A program made the position numbers and the translations under genes. Positions 11,151 through 20,458 of a DNA stretch of 64,000 nt are shown here, piece after piece (position 1 is the stretch's first letter; each line of letters opens with the position of its first letter). Location of the stretch: assembly GCA_006386115.1 (NCBI GenBank), contig VFIW01000008.1, forward strand, positions 434,001 through 498,000, written 5' to 3'. A model generated the notes under the pieces. The model saw only the letters and a list, made by a program, of their open reading frames with translations, was not told the DNA's origin and did not search any database. Source of the stretch: Globisporangium splendens (Eukaryota; Oomycota; Peronosporomycetes; Pythiales; Pythiaceae).

Positions 11151-12641
11151 TTAGAACGCGGCATTGCCTGGCCATCGAGGGAACGGGATCACATCACGGA
11201 TGTTCTCAATGCCCGTGACGAAACGCACCAAGCGCTCAAAGCCCAAGCCGAAGCCGGCGTGCGGCACCGTGCCGTACTTGCGCAGGTCGCAGTACCACTT
11301 GTAGTCTGCTGGGTTCGCGCCAGATTCAATGATGCGCTGCTCCAGGATGTCGAGACGCTCTTCGCGCTGCGAGCCACCGATGATCTCGCCGACGTGAGGC
11401 ACGAGCACATCCGCGGCCGCGACAGTCTTACCGTCTTCGTTGAGACGCATGTAGAAACTCTTGAACTCCTTCGGGTAGTTGAAGATCACCACTGGCTTCT
11501 TGAACACGGTCTCGGTCAGGTACCGTTCGTGTTCCGAGCCCAAGTCCGTGCCCCACGTTGGCTTGACGCTGAATTTGCCCTTCTTCAAGTGCCCTGGTTC
11601 GCACAGCAGGTTGACAGCATCCGTGTACGAGATGCGCTCAAATGGCGCCGCGATCGTGTTCGCGAGACGGTCCAAGAGACCCTTTTCGACGTTCTTGTTG
11701 AAAAAGTCCAAGTCCTCGGCGCAGTTGTCGATCGCATACTGCACGCAGAACTTCAGGTAGTCTTCGGCGAGATCGATGTCGTCCTTGAGGTCCGCAAACG
11801 CGATTTCAGGCTCGACCATCCAGAACTCCGCCAAATGACGCGACGTGTTCGAGTTTTCGGCACGGAACGTTGGGCCAAACGTGTACACGTCCGAGAGCGC
11901 GCAGCAGTGGGTCTCGACGTTCAACTGACCCGAAACACTCAAGTAGCTTGGGCGGTCAAAGAAATCAGCCTTGTAGTCGATCTTGTTGTCCTCCTTCGTC
12001 ACTGGGAGCTTGCCGTCCGGGTGCTTCGAGAGCAACGTGGTCACCGAGAACATCTCACCAGCACCTTCACAGTCCGATTCCGTGATGATCGGCGTGTGGA
12101 TGTAGAGGAACCCGCGCGAGTTGAAGAACTCGTGGGTCGCGAACGCCATCGCGTTACGCACACGCATCGCAGCGCCGTGGATGTTCGAGCGCGGACGCAA
12201 GTGCGCGTGCTGACGCAAGTGCTCAAGCGTGTGGCGCTTCTTGGACATTGGGTACGTCGCTGGATCTGGGATGCCGCCGTAGAGCTCGACCTTGTCGGCT
12301 TTGACTTCGATCACTTGACCCTTGGCTGGACTCTTGACGACCGTACCGATGACTGCGAAGCTGGCACCGACACCGCCCGACTCCAAAGCGGCCTCAAACC
12401 CCTCGGTGGACTCGCGCGTGACCAAGACCTGCACGCTCGCAAAGCACGAGCCGTCGCTCAATTCCAGGAACGCGAACGCGCCGGCACCGGCTTCGCGCAG
12501 CGTCTTGGCCCAGCCCTTGACGGTCACACTCTGGCCCTCGAGCTCGAGGCCGCGCGCCAGCAGCTCCTTGACGCGGATGCGGCTGCGGCGGAACAGCGTC
12601 GGCGCCACGGTCTTCACGGGGGCGAGCACTTGGGCGTCCAT
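11151..12641 (-). CDS. Asparaginyl-tRNA synthetase, cytosolic type
   Basis: 496-residue class IIb aminoacyl-tRNA synthetase that charges tRNA-Asn. The N-terminal OB-fold anticodon-binding domain is visible at residues ~35-120 (VTVKGWAKTLREAGAGAFAF). The class II catalytic core follows: motif 2 FRAENSNTSRHLAEFWMVEPE region near residue 245, and motif 3 GFGLGFERLVRFVTG near residue 475. The Asn-type catalytic residues around 'PTWGTDLGSEHER' and the PFPR-containing C-terminus place it with AsnRS, not AspRS. The start is the MDAQVLAP ATG at 12639-12641, directly downstream of a (CT)n leader at 12642-12660. No introns and no transit peptide in the chosen frame. No second compartment-specific copy is visible here. 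Confidence 0.93.
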   Translation of the reverse strand: MDAQVLAPVKTVAPTLFRRSRIRVKELLARGLELEGQSVTVKGWAKTLREAGAGAFAFLELSDGSCFASVQVLVTRESTEGFEAALESGGVGASFAVIGTVVKSPAKGQVIEVKADKVELYGGIPDPATYPMSKKRHTLEHLRQHAHLRPRSNIHGAAMRVRNAMAFATHEFFNSRGFLYIHTPIITESDCEGAGEMFSVTTLLSKHPDGKLPVTKEDNKIDYKADFFDRPSYLSVSGQLNVETHCCALSDVYTFGPTFRAENSNTSRHLAEFWMVEPEIAFADLKDDIDLAEDYLKFCVQYAIDNCAEDLDFFNKNVEKGLLDRLANTIAAPFERISYTDAVNLLCEPGHLKKGKFSVKPTWGTDLGSEHERYLTETVFKKPVVIFNYPKEFKSFYMRLNEDGKTVAAADVLVPHVGEIIGGSQREERLDILEQRIIESGANPADYKWYCDLRKYGTVPHAGFGLGFERLVRFVTGIENIRDVIPFPRWPGNAAF

Positions 12642-13433
12642 CTCTCTCTCTCTCTCTCTTCTGATAGTCTGACCTTCCACTGAGCTCCTCGTGGCAAATC
12701 GCAGAATACCGACGACCACAGGTTTCCCATGAGACCAAAGAGCCCCCCATGCAGGATTTAGCGGCTCATGATTGGATGAAAATAGAGTCCCCAAGCCTCT
12801 GATTGGTGGACTGTTTGGGTTCTTGTGGTGGGGAAAGCTGCTTGCTTGTCTGGGGATGGGTGCACTGACAGAAAACCCTCTCGAAAGTGATGCGAGTCGA
12901 CCTTTCCGACGTTCACTCTTCTGCGGATCCTCCTAACTTTTGGTAGGATGAAGGCATGAAGAAGCATGTGGACGAGAAACGTCGGTCCGTCCATACGAAC
13001 GCGCGCACTCAACAGCCTGATGGCGACCACAAACGCCGACTCGATCGTCGTCTGCACTTTACGTTGTCTCGCAGAGCTCGTTTCGGATTGCGTTGGCCTC
13101 TATAGCGCAGGTAGTCACCTGAGGAAGGTAATACCGTATATATAGAGGTTCTTAGGTTGTCCTTGTGATAGTGTGATCCTCTATATGTGTAGGACAGATG
13201 AGGGATCAGTTAAAGTACGGAGGACCTCTTTAGCACAGAAGATCCCCACTAATGAACGCAAGTCGAACAGTGACGTTCGGGGCAAAAGCCACCAGGAAAG
13301 CTTCAGGTAAAGGATACTTGGAGCGCACTGCACAACTGCAATTGGAGTGTGAGGTGCTCACGGCAACCTCAAAAGGTAAGCGCTCTGCTCCATGCACATC
13401 CTCCGTCCTCGGCCCACCTTCATTTGTTTTCAT
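12642..13433. other. Intergenic region at the edge of the accessory block
   Basis: Promoter side of the AsnRS gene, with a short (CT)n tract at 12642-12660 and a CCAAT box near 12770. Short inverted CCTCTATA/TATAGAGG strings recur at about 13097, 13139 and 13181. No gene is seen. Confidence 0.4.
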
Positions 13434-14330
13434 TCATGTGTGTACATAAACTCCAGATGCGATCCAGAGGCAGCAGGTCAGACTCGAGACCCTTTGCGTC
13501 TCTATCTGACAGCTCGCGTGAGTGACCTGACCAGAAGTGTGGTGGCCAATATGTGGACGGCTGCATGCGCAAGGTAACCGGTTGAGAGAAGGATGCTGTT
13601 CATACTTCAGCCGGCGCGACCAGTTTGTTTGCATCGAGTGACGTGATGGACACTGCTCCACAGGAAAGGATACTTTTGGTGGCGCTGGACCCTGTTGGAG
13701 CAAGTGCATCACCAGCAGGATGGTTTCTACATAGAATATTCTCCTGGAATGCTCCTGCAGCATTGTGAGCTGTTCGTGGAGCTCCTTCGACTGCACACGC
13801 AGTGCCTTGAGCTCGTCCTGCATCTTCTCGCGAGATGGATTCCGCGACCGCTTCGCTCTCGTGGTCGGCTTGCGCGGCTTCGTCTTTCTCTGTCGCTGCT
13901 GATTAGCCTGACATGAGCTATTCGTATTGTTCACTTCGTCACTACTGGAGCAGTTTGAGTTTTGTGGCGATCGCTCCGGTATCACAGTGTCAAGCAGCCA
14001 CTCATGAGTCTCACTCCACCAAGGCTGCGGATTGCTTCTGGTCGTGTCATTCTGCTGCTGCTCGGTATCGTGATATATCGTCCTCAAATCGCTCTCCCCA
14101 TTGCTACTCGAGGCGTTCGACTTCAGCTCAGGCGCCTCAGGGTCCGTTTGCTGTTCTTGCTCATGGTTCTCACTTTGCGCAGGCTGTGGATCCCCAGAGG
14201 GCTCCAGAAGTGTGTGCAGGTCGTCCAGATCGGAGTCGTCGAGTGTCGAGAAGCTCCAGAGCGCCGGACACGGCTCGAAGGTCTCCAGATACGCGGCAAT
14301 ATCGTCCAGCGAGAGCTCCTCGGTCGCCAT
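13434..14330 (-). pseudogene. 5'-derived truncated copy of M96-like bZIP/START family
   Basis: From the ATG at 14328-14330 the frame encodes the family N-terminus (MATEELSLDDIAAYLE, then the acidic Ser/Gln-rich region and the basic RSRNPSREKMQDELKALR coiled coil). It then leaves the family abruptly at about 13752 and continues for ~105 unrelated residues to 13434. The segment 13752-14373 is almost identical in DNA to 21438-22056 of the intact gene 20459-22015. It is therefore a recent partial duplication that lost the coiled-coil end and the whole START-like part. Upstream it keeps the family's CCAAT box and GTCCTA-type motif, so it may still be transcribed. It could encode a truncated DNA-binding or dimerising protein; pseudogene is the safer call. 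Confidence 0.75.
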
Positions 14331-14439
14331 CTCGCTCCTCTGCCAGCGAGATTTGATTGTCAACTGCTGACCGAGCACAGGGAGCATTTCATCATGGTGT
14401 TCAGTGTGACAGTAAACAGTTTGTTCAGCCAATCAGCTG

Positions 14440-16246
14440 ATTATTCTCGTGTGTGTTGTGATTAGTCTTGAGAGCGAACCACGAAAAAGCAGAATGACGG
14501 TGGCTGAGTTTCTCAGACTAGGACCAGATAATATGAGGACGTTATTTCAGGTCGAAGATCCAGTGCATCGTGTCAGTACTGTGCAAAACAAACAGCATCC
14601 CAATGAGGACGAGGTCGACATGAAATGATTGCTCGAGACCTAAACCAACGCTCTGTTATTTTCTTGATCCTATTTAGGGACAATGGATATTTCTGGTGAT
14701 GCGCAATGATTAGTCCGCTCGTCTGAAGTTTCGTCTCAGCTTGAGAGCAGCCATAGCTTCAATGCGCGGAGATGACTTGGACATCCCTAGGTTTTCTGCG
14801 AACACCTCAGGGGTACGTTAAGGGTAAGCAAATAGCAGCAAATCAGTACCGGAATTCAGAGCACTGGTTTGTTGCGACAGTATTTACTTTCCAGAGTCTC
14901 AACCTGACAAATTGCCGCCCATGAAGTTATGCAGAAAATACCATTGTTGAATTCATACACCGCTGCCTAGTATCAAACCGCTGCCCAACAGTTCTCGTAG
15001 GGTCAAGCTCGCGTGCACTCGCAGGTCTAATCCGAGAATTATCGTGACCGATGTGTCGAGTCGACGCAAGCCGATCTCGGGACCACGGACAAAATGTTTC
15101 GTGTGAATACTTGACAATGCAACACAATATTCAGGTCTCGTATCTTCCTGTTGCGAGAGTGCTGCATCCGTCTGCGATGATTAGAACAGGACGCTCCGGT
15201 AGAATCTTGTGTCGCGATTACTACCTACTGGTTCGGGAGTCGTGAGGGGAAAGGAGGAGGACAAGGGCACGAGCACCAAAACAACACAATCGAGGATACA
15301 AACACGACTTGGGAATTACACTTATTCAACCGAAGGTAGATCGCAAAGTGACCAAGGAAAACAGGAATGCAAAAGCTCCAAAAACGATCACTCGGAGCAC
15401 ACACTAAGCACCAACTGCGAGGAACACTGGCTCGTGGAATGTGTACCCACTCGCAGGTAAGACAGGCGCACACGCCATCGCTTCCGAACGACGCATCCTG
15501 GATCCCGCTTCTCACGACTTCACATCAAAAGCACGTTTCTCCACAGTCCTTGATTCATGTCGTATCGACTCGCCCCGTTCAGCAACAGGGAACACCAGAC
15601 TCTCAACCTGCCAGTAAGTCGGACTCGGAATGGAACAGGAAACGCCAGACGACTCTTCAACACACTCAACACGAAAGTGGACTCGCGCGTCTCCACGAGG
15701 GTCGGATAGCCACGACAAACGCGAGTCAGGACCTCTCAGCGAAGATTGGGAGAACACCGAAACACCTCGAGCCTCGGAACGTTCGAATGCCACACTCGCA
15801 AGTATCTATCACGACAAAATCCAGCGTGACAGATGACCCGTTTGCGATTGCTTTCGGAGGTTGGCTTCCCACAGTTTGGCGCTCCACAGTTGCTAGACTC
15901 AACCAGAAGAAGGTAGCACAACGAGAAGATGACGAACGATCTGTATGTCAAACGTCGGCAGAGCTGCGGCAGCTAATTTTGCTGCTCCAACAAGAACAAG
16001 GCAATTTTACTACTTCTATATCACAAAACATTCGCAACTGTGGTGATTACCGGTCCTAATACTGAGACCATCCCTCACGACAAGAAACCGTTTTGTCTAC
16101 AAGCAGACGAAGCGAACGACAGTGCACATATTTTGCACTCGCAAGATCCAGTGCCGTCATCGAACCCTGTACTCCCTGAAGCATCAACAGACTTGATGCC
16201 AAATATGCTTCTGTTTGGGAAACAACTCGATTTTTGGTTTCTTTTG
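14440..16246. other. Intergenic region between M96-like copies, no supported gene
   Basis: 1.8 kb without recognisable protein homology. The GTCCTA-type upstream motif of the truncated copy is at 14519-14548. A 230-codon open frame (15367-16059) has random-looking composition and no recognisable domain. The stretch could be a decayed mobile element, but no LTRs, terminal repeats or integrase/RT motifs were found by eye. Confidence 0.35.
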
Positions 16247-16257
16247 TCCCAAAATAA

Positions 16258-16284
16258 CGTCCTAAAGTTAATATTGGTCCTATG
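16258..16284 (+). promoter_or_regulatory. Paired GTCCTA upstream motif plus CCAAT boxes (family promoter)
   Basis: CGTCCTAAAGTTAATATTGG followed by TCCTATG lies ~165 bp upstream of the ATG at 16447. An inverted CCAAT box (GATTGGC) at ~16370 and a second at ~16388 follow. The same arrangement is seen before three other copies of the family (18152-18188, and on the minus strand at 22211-22236 and 14519-14548). Role inferred from conservation between paralogues. Confidence 0.5.
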
Positions 16285-16446
16285 TATTTTAGTCACAATG
16301 ATTTAGTTGGATTTTCTTGCAACTTTAGTGCACATGAACACCATCTGTCAAGAATCTTGACGTGATGTGATTGGCCGAAAAAATGTTTATTGGCTCTGGG
16401 GTGATGTTGGGTCAGTGCACACAGTACTTGCCAATCTGCCAGCGAA

Positions 16447-17844
16447 ATGACGAACGAGGAGCTCTTATTGAAGGACATTGCGGCGTATTTGGACGCGATC
16501 GAGCCGCTTCCGGCGCTCTGGAGCCTGTCGAAAGGCAATGCGTCCGATCTGGACGACCCGTGGCTGCTTGCAATGCTGTCTGGGATCCCCAAACCTTCGC
16601 AAAGTGAGACCCAGCAACAGCAAGAACATGATCCAGTGGACACTGGTTTAAAGATACTGGACTGTTTACGGCAAAGCTCAGATATGTCATCGTGCAACAC
16701 AGATTCCATGTCCGATAATGCCCAGCAGCAGCCAACGACAAATAACTCGACCATCAAGACCAAGCGGTCGCGCAACCTGCGGCGTGAGAGAGTGCACAAC
16801 GAACTCAAGTCCCTGCGTGTGCAGTCCACGGAGCTCCAGCAACGGCTCGCGATTCTGCGGGAGCACCGGCAGCAGGTGCAAAAACAAGACCAGCTACTCG
16901 TAGCGACGTGGGAACGCACCGCGAAACGGCAATTAGAGGCACGCACTCATGCCGAAAGGGAAAACCGACGACTCAAGACGCAACTGGATCACCAAATGGC
17001 GCTCGCACAGAATTTTCGCCAGTTTGTTGCCCGATTAGAGACTGTGAGACCGTCATTTGAGATGCCGTGTAATCTCATTGAAGCAAGACCAGCCGTCGTC
17101 ATTAACGCAGACGACATTGCGATCTTTGAGAGTCTTTTCTCGGAGCTCGACGCTACCCACTCGAAAATGGACGCAGTGTTTGACGAGAACGGTTTGAACG
17201 CGTGGCAACTGGGGGTGACAACTATCCCAAAGGCGAAGATGAAGACACGCCGTTCCAATGTCGCCACGGATGCAAACTCGCTGTACATTGAACTCACCAA
17301 CACGAACGTGGTGCCGTTCCCTCTCGAGTTGGTGTTTAACACATTATGGGAGTGCTGGGAACACCAGGAGGTCCAGAGGGGCTACGCCACGCACTATTTT
17401 GAAGACGGGCCGAAGACTTCTTCCGCAAACAAAACGCACGTCGACATCTGCTTCAATGGGTGTCGTGTCTCGCTGGAGTACTTGAACGTCACCAAAGTTT
17501 ACGTTGAAGATGGTCGTGTGAGTTCTGTATGGAGGAGCCGAACGAAAGGACACCCGAACTTTCCCAACATGTGCGTTGACGAGATGGGTTGGCAAGCGAT
17601 CAAGTCCGTCAAAATTTCAGAAAGCGGAAAATTTGCGAGTAGTGCAACGACCATTCTCAGGTGCTCTCAAATGGAATGCAAGAAGCTCAGTGGACCACTC
17701 AATTTACACAAAAGAACGGGGGAGAATCCGCTCGCAAACCTCGTCGTGTCGGCGTTGGAAGAGGATTTGGTGCAAGTCGATGAGATGATGATGGACTTGC
17801 TGCTGCAGGATAAGACGCCGTCGTCGTCACCAAGCACACTGTGA
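16447..17844 (+). CDS. M96-like family protein: bZIP-like coiled coil plus START-like domain (copy 1)
   Basis: 465 residues, no intron. Order: a conserved N-terminal motif (EELLLKDIAAYLDAIEP..ALWSLS), an acidic Gln/Ser-rich linker, and a basic segment (KRSRNLRRERVHNELKSLR) leading into a leucine-rich coiled coil at ~110-190. The last ~270 residues start at the ADDIAIFESLFSELDATHSK helix and resemble the START-like region of the large oomycete family labelled 'M96 mating-specific' in Phytophthora annotations. The basic region is bZIP-like but lacks the canonical N-x7-R spacing, so DNA binding is uncertain. The C-terminus has the family ending NLVVSALEEDLVQVDEMMMD. Its upstream region carries the shared GTCCTA/CCAAT arrangement. 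Function is unknown; expression in sexual or spore stages is only suggested by the family label. Confidence 0.75.
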   Translation: MTNEELLLKDIAAYLDAIEPLPALWSLSKGNASDLDDPWLLAMLSGIPKPSQSETQQQQEHDPVDTGLKILDCLRQSSDMSSCNTDSMSDNAQQQPTTNNSTIKTKRSRNLRRERVHNELKSLRVQSTELQQRLAILREHRQQVQKQDQLLVATWERTAKRQLEARTHAERENRRLKTQLDHQMALAQNFRQFVARLETVRPSFEMPCNLIEARPAVVINADDIAIFESLFSELDATHSKMDAVFDENGLNAWQLGVTTIPKAKMKTRRSNVATDANSLYIELTNTNVVPFPLELVFNTLWECWEHQEVQRGYATHYFEDGPKTSSANKTHVDICFNGCRVSLEYLNVTKVYVEDGRVSSVWRSRTKGHPNFPNMCVDEMGWQAIKSVKISESGKFASSATTILRCSQMECKKLSGPLNLHKRTGENPLANLVVSALEEDLVQVDEMMMDLLLQDKTPSSSPSTL

Positions 17845-18151
17845 GATGTCTGTCAAACAACTTCAAGTCAATGCAAGATAACAGCGCCGTGTTTCGTTGC
17901 ACTGTATGCTTTGAATACTATATATTTCAAGGTGGCTTCCTGCTGTTTGGACTTGGCTGTAAGTAGAAACCCAAGGAGAGGGTGCTTCGGGAGAGGATAT
18001 GCTGAGGTAAGGTGGAAGCTAGCGGCCAGTAGAGACGCAGCAGCAATGCTACGATGTCAGCAAGACAACCTACTCTCTCATCAACAGACTCGGCTCGAAA
18101 GTGTTGGGTCAAGCATGATTCTCGGTTTGGTGCAAGCACCTGAGTTCTGTT

Positions 18152-18188
18152 GTCCTAAAATACGGTCCTATAGTTAAATCTGGTCCTA
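18152..18188 (+). promoter_or_regulatory. Triple GTCCTA upstream motif (family promoter, copy 2)
   Basis: GTCCTA occurs at 18152-18157, 18165-18170 and 18183-18188, about 180-215 bp upstream of the ATG at 18370. A GATTGGCTGAAAATAATG CCAAT-box element follows at ~18280. Confidence 0.5.
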
Positions 18189-18369
18189 TTGTTGCTCCAT
18201 GTTGACTTTTTGTAGTGGTACACACCATTACCATCATTCCTCTTGCGAACTCTCGCTGAGAACTTGTCGCAAAACTCATCTGATTGGCTGAAAATAATGT
18301 TTACCGACGTTGATTCAGTCAAACCATTGACACTTGGGGCACTTGACAATCTGCTCACTACAGCACAGC

Positions 18370-19968
18370 ATGATGGCAGTAGAAGAGCTCTCGCTGGAGG
18401 ATATTACCGCGTATCTGGAGACCTTCGAGCCGTGTCCGTCGCTCTGGAGCTTCTCCAGACTCGAAGACTCCGATCTGGACGACCTGCACACACGTCTGGA
18501 GCCCTCTGGGATCCCACAGCCTTCGCAAAGTGAGACCGATGAGCAGGAGCAGAACGGCGCGAGAATTGATCCACCGGCGACACCGGAGCAACGCTCGAAT
18601 GCTTCAAGCAGCAATGAAGGGAGGAGTACGAAGACAGCAGCTCCTTATGCCCAGCAGAGTGGCGCGATTGTGCGCAATCCACAGCCTTCGCAGTGTGAGA
18701 CCCGTGATCAGCAACAGGACAGTGGGAGAATTGATCCAGGTACACCGGTACCATCACCGCTAAGCTCGAATTCATCGAGCAGCAACGAAGAGAGTGATAC
18801 AAAGAGCACATCTCAGGATATTCACCCGCGGCACGCAAATGCGAAGCCGCGCAATCCGACCACGAGAGCGAAGCGATCACGGAACCCATCGCGTGAGAAG
18901 ATGCAGAACGAACTCAAATCGCTGCGGTTGCAGTCCATGGAGCTCCAGCAGCGCCTCGCACTGATGCGTGAGCATAAGCAGCAAGAGCACAAGCAAGATC
19001 TGCTGCTGGTGGTGACGTGGGAGCGCATTGCGAAACGACAATTGGAAGCACGTACCCATGCGGAGCGAGAGAATCGACGACTCAAGACGCAACTGGACCA
19101 CCAAATGGCGCTCGTAGAGAATTTCCAGCATTTTATAGGCCACATGGAGAGTTCGAGACCTTCTTTTGTGGCGCCGCGGAATCTCATTGACACAACGCAC
19201 GGCGTCGTCATTGGCGCAGATGACATTTCGATCTTTGAGAGCTTGTTCCTGGAACTTGATGCCACGTACTCGAAGATGGACGCAGTGTTCAACGAGAACG
19301 GCTTGAATGCGTGGCAAGTGGGAATGTCAACTGACATCAAGGCTCAAATGAAGACGCGTCGCTCTAACATCGCGACGGACGCAGACTCGCTGTACATTGA
19401 ACTCATTGACACGAACGTGGTGCCATTCCCCCTGGAACTGGTGTTCAATACGCTTTGGGAGTGCTGGGATCGCCAGAGTGGTGAGCGGAGCTACTCTATG
19501 TATCAGTTCCCAGGTGAACCGGAGTCTTCTTGTGGCATGAAAGTACGCATCGACATCTGCTTCAACGGACAGCACGTCGCGCTGGACTTCTTGAGTGTTT
19601 CTAAACTCTTCATTGAGGATGGACGAAGGATTTTTGTTTGGAGGAGCCAAACCAAAGTGCATCCTCGGTTCCCCGACATGTACGTTGACGAGATGGGCTG
19701 GCAAATGATCAAATCCATCGGAATGCCAGGAGGAGAAGGCGAAGACGCCAGCAGCAACATCACGGCACTTCTCATGTGCTCTCAACTGGAATGCAAGAAG
19801 CTCAGTGATCCACTCAACCTGCACGACCAGCACCAACGAACGGGTGAGAATCCGCTTGCGAACCTCGTCGTATCGGCGCTCGAAGACGATTTGCTGCAAG
19901 TGAATGCGATGATGATGGACATGCTGCTACAGGACAAGACGCCTCCATCGCCACTAAGCATATCATGA
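18370..19968 (+). CDS. M96-like family protein (copy 2), mosaic with copy 3
   Basis: 532 residues, no intron; start at the MMAVEELSLEDITAYLE ATG. Same architecture as its neighbour: N-terminal EELSLED motif, a longer Ser/Gln-rich linker containing two PQPSQ(S/C)ET repeats, a basic KRSRNPSREKMQNELKSLR segment, a coiled coil, then the START-like half. The coiled coil (ERIAKRQLEARTHAERENRR) resembles copy 1 (16447-17844), whereas the START-like half from ~19215 to ~19655 is almost identical at DNA level to copy 3 (20459-22015, opposite strand). That pattern suggests gene conversion. The 3' 300 bp again diverge. Function unknown, as for copy 1. Confidence 0.75.
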   Translation: MMAVEELSLEDITAYLETFEPCPSLWSFSRLEDSDLDDLHTRLEPSGIPQPSQSETDEQEQNGARIDPPATPEQRSNASSSNEGRSTKTAAPYAQQSGAIVRNPQPSQCETRDQQQDSGRIDPGTPVPSPLSSNSSSSNEESDTKSTSQDIHPRHANAKPRNPTTRAKRSRNPSREKMQNELKSLRLQSMELQQRLALMREHKQQEHKQDLLLVVTWERIAKRQLEARTHAERENRRLKTQLDHQMALVENFQHFIGHMESSRPSFVAPRNLIDTTHGVVIGADDISIFESLFLELDATYSKMDAVFNENGLNAWQVGMSTDIKAQMKTRRSNIATDADSLYIELIDTNVVPFPLELVFNTLWECWDRQSGERSYSMYQFPGEPESSCGMKVRIDICFNGQHVALDFLSVSKLFIEDGRRIFVWRSQTKVHPRFPDMYVDEMGWQMIKSIGMPGGEGEDASSNITALLMCSQLECKKLSDPLNLHDQHQRTGENPLANLVVSALEDDLLQVNAMMMDMLLQDKTPPSPLSIS

Positions 19969-20458
19969 GCATGATTTGTCCACAAATCAAATCGTGCAGT
20001 TCAGGGATGAGTGTTGCATGACAGCTTTGCGGGAATGACGGAACGCACTTAGATAATTGTAAAATGATGATGTGAAGTGGAGCCAAAGTGAAAATCATGC
20101 TGTGTTGCCTTTGCTGAGTGTACTCGAACACAATTTCGTCGTTGGGTAATGTATAGCAGTGGCTGTCAAATTTGCAACGATGGTGCCGCAGCATTTGCTG
20201 CTGCAGCTCTGTTCGCTGGTAAACATGAGGATATCTTTGCATGTTGCCCCTTGTGCTCTCCTGCTCATCTCGACTCCTTCAGCTTCGAGCAGGTACAGAA
20301 TGCGACAAAGTGAGAGATCAGATCGCAAAAAATGTGAGTTAAAGGACAACACTTACATCATCTCGGAGTGTTTTATTCGTTTTGCATGCACGTGTCCAAG
20401 ACATTCCTGCAGAGCTGCAATGTAAATTACGTATTGTATTGATCTCACATCGACTTGT
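19969..20458. other. Convergent spacer between copies 2 and 3, no gene seen
   Basis: 490 bp between the 3' ends of two converging M96-like genes, AT-rich, with no conserved frame. It is the spacer of the inverted pair of near-identical tracts. Confidence 0.5.

Noticed and set aside
11103..12683. 526-codon plus-strand open frame
   Set aside because: Lies exactly opposite the asparaginyl-tRNA synthetase; no recognisable domain.
12642..12794. 51-residue N-terminal extension of AsnRS as a transit peptide
   Set aside because: The extension has no ATG and includes the CT-repeat leader; the first ATG gives the normal protein.
15367..16059. 230-codon open frame between M96-like copies
   Set aside because: Random-looking composition, no recognisable motif, no supporting promoter or paralogue.
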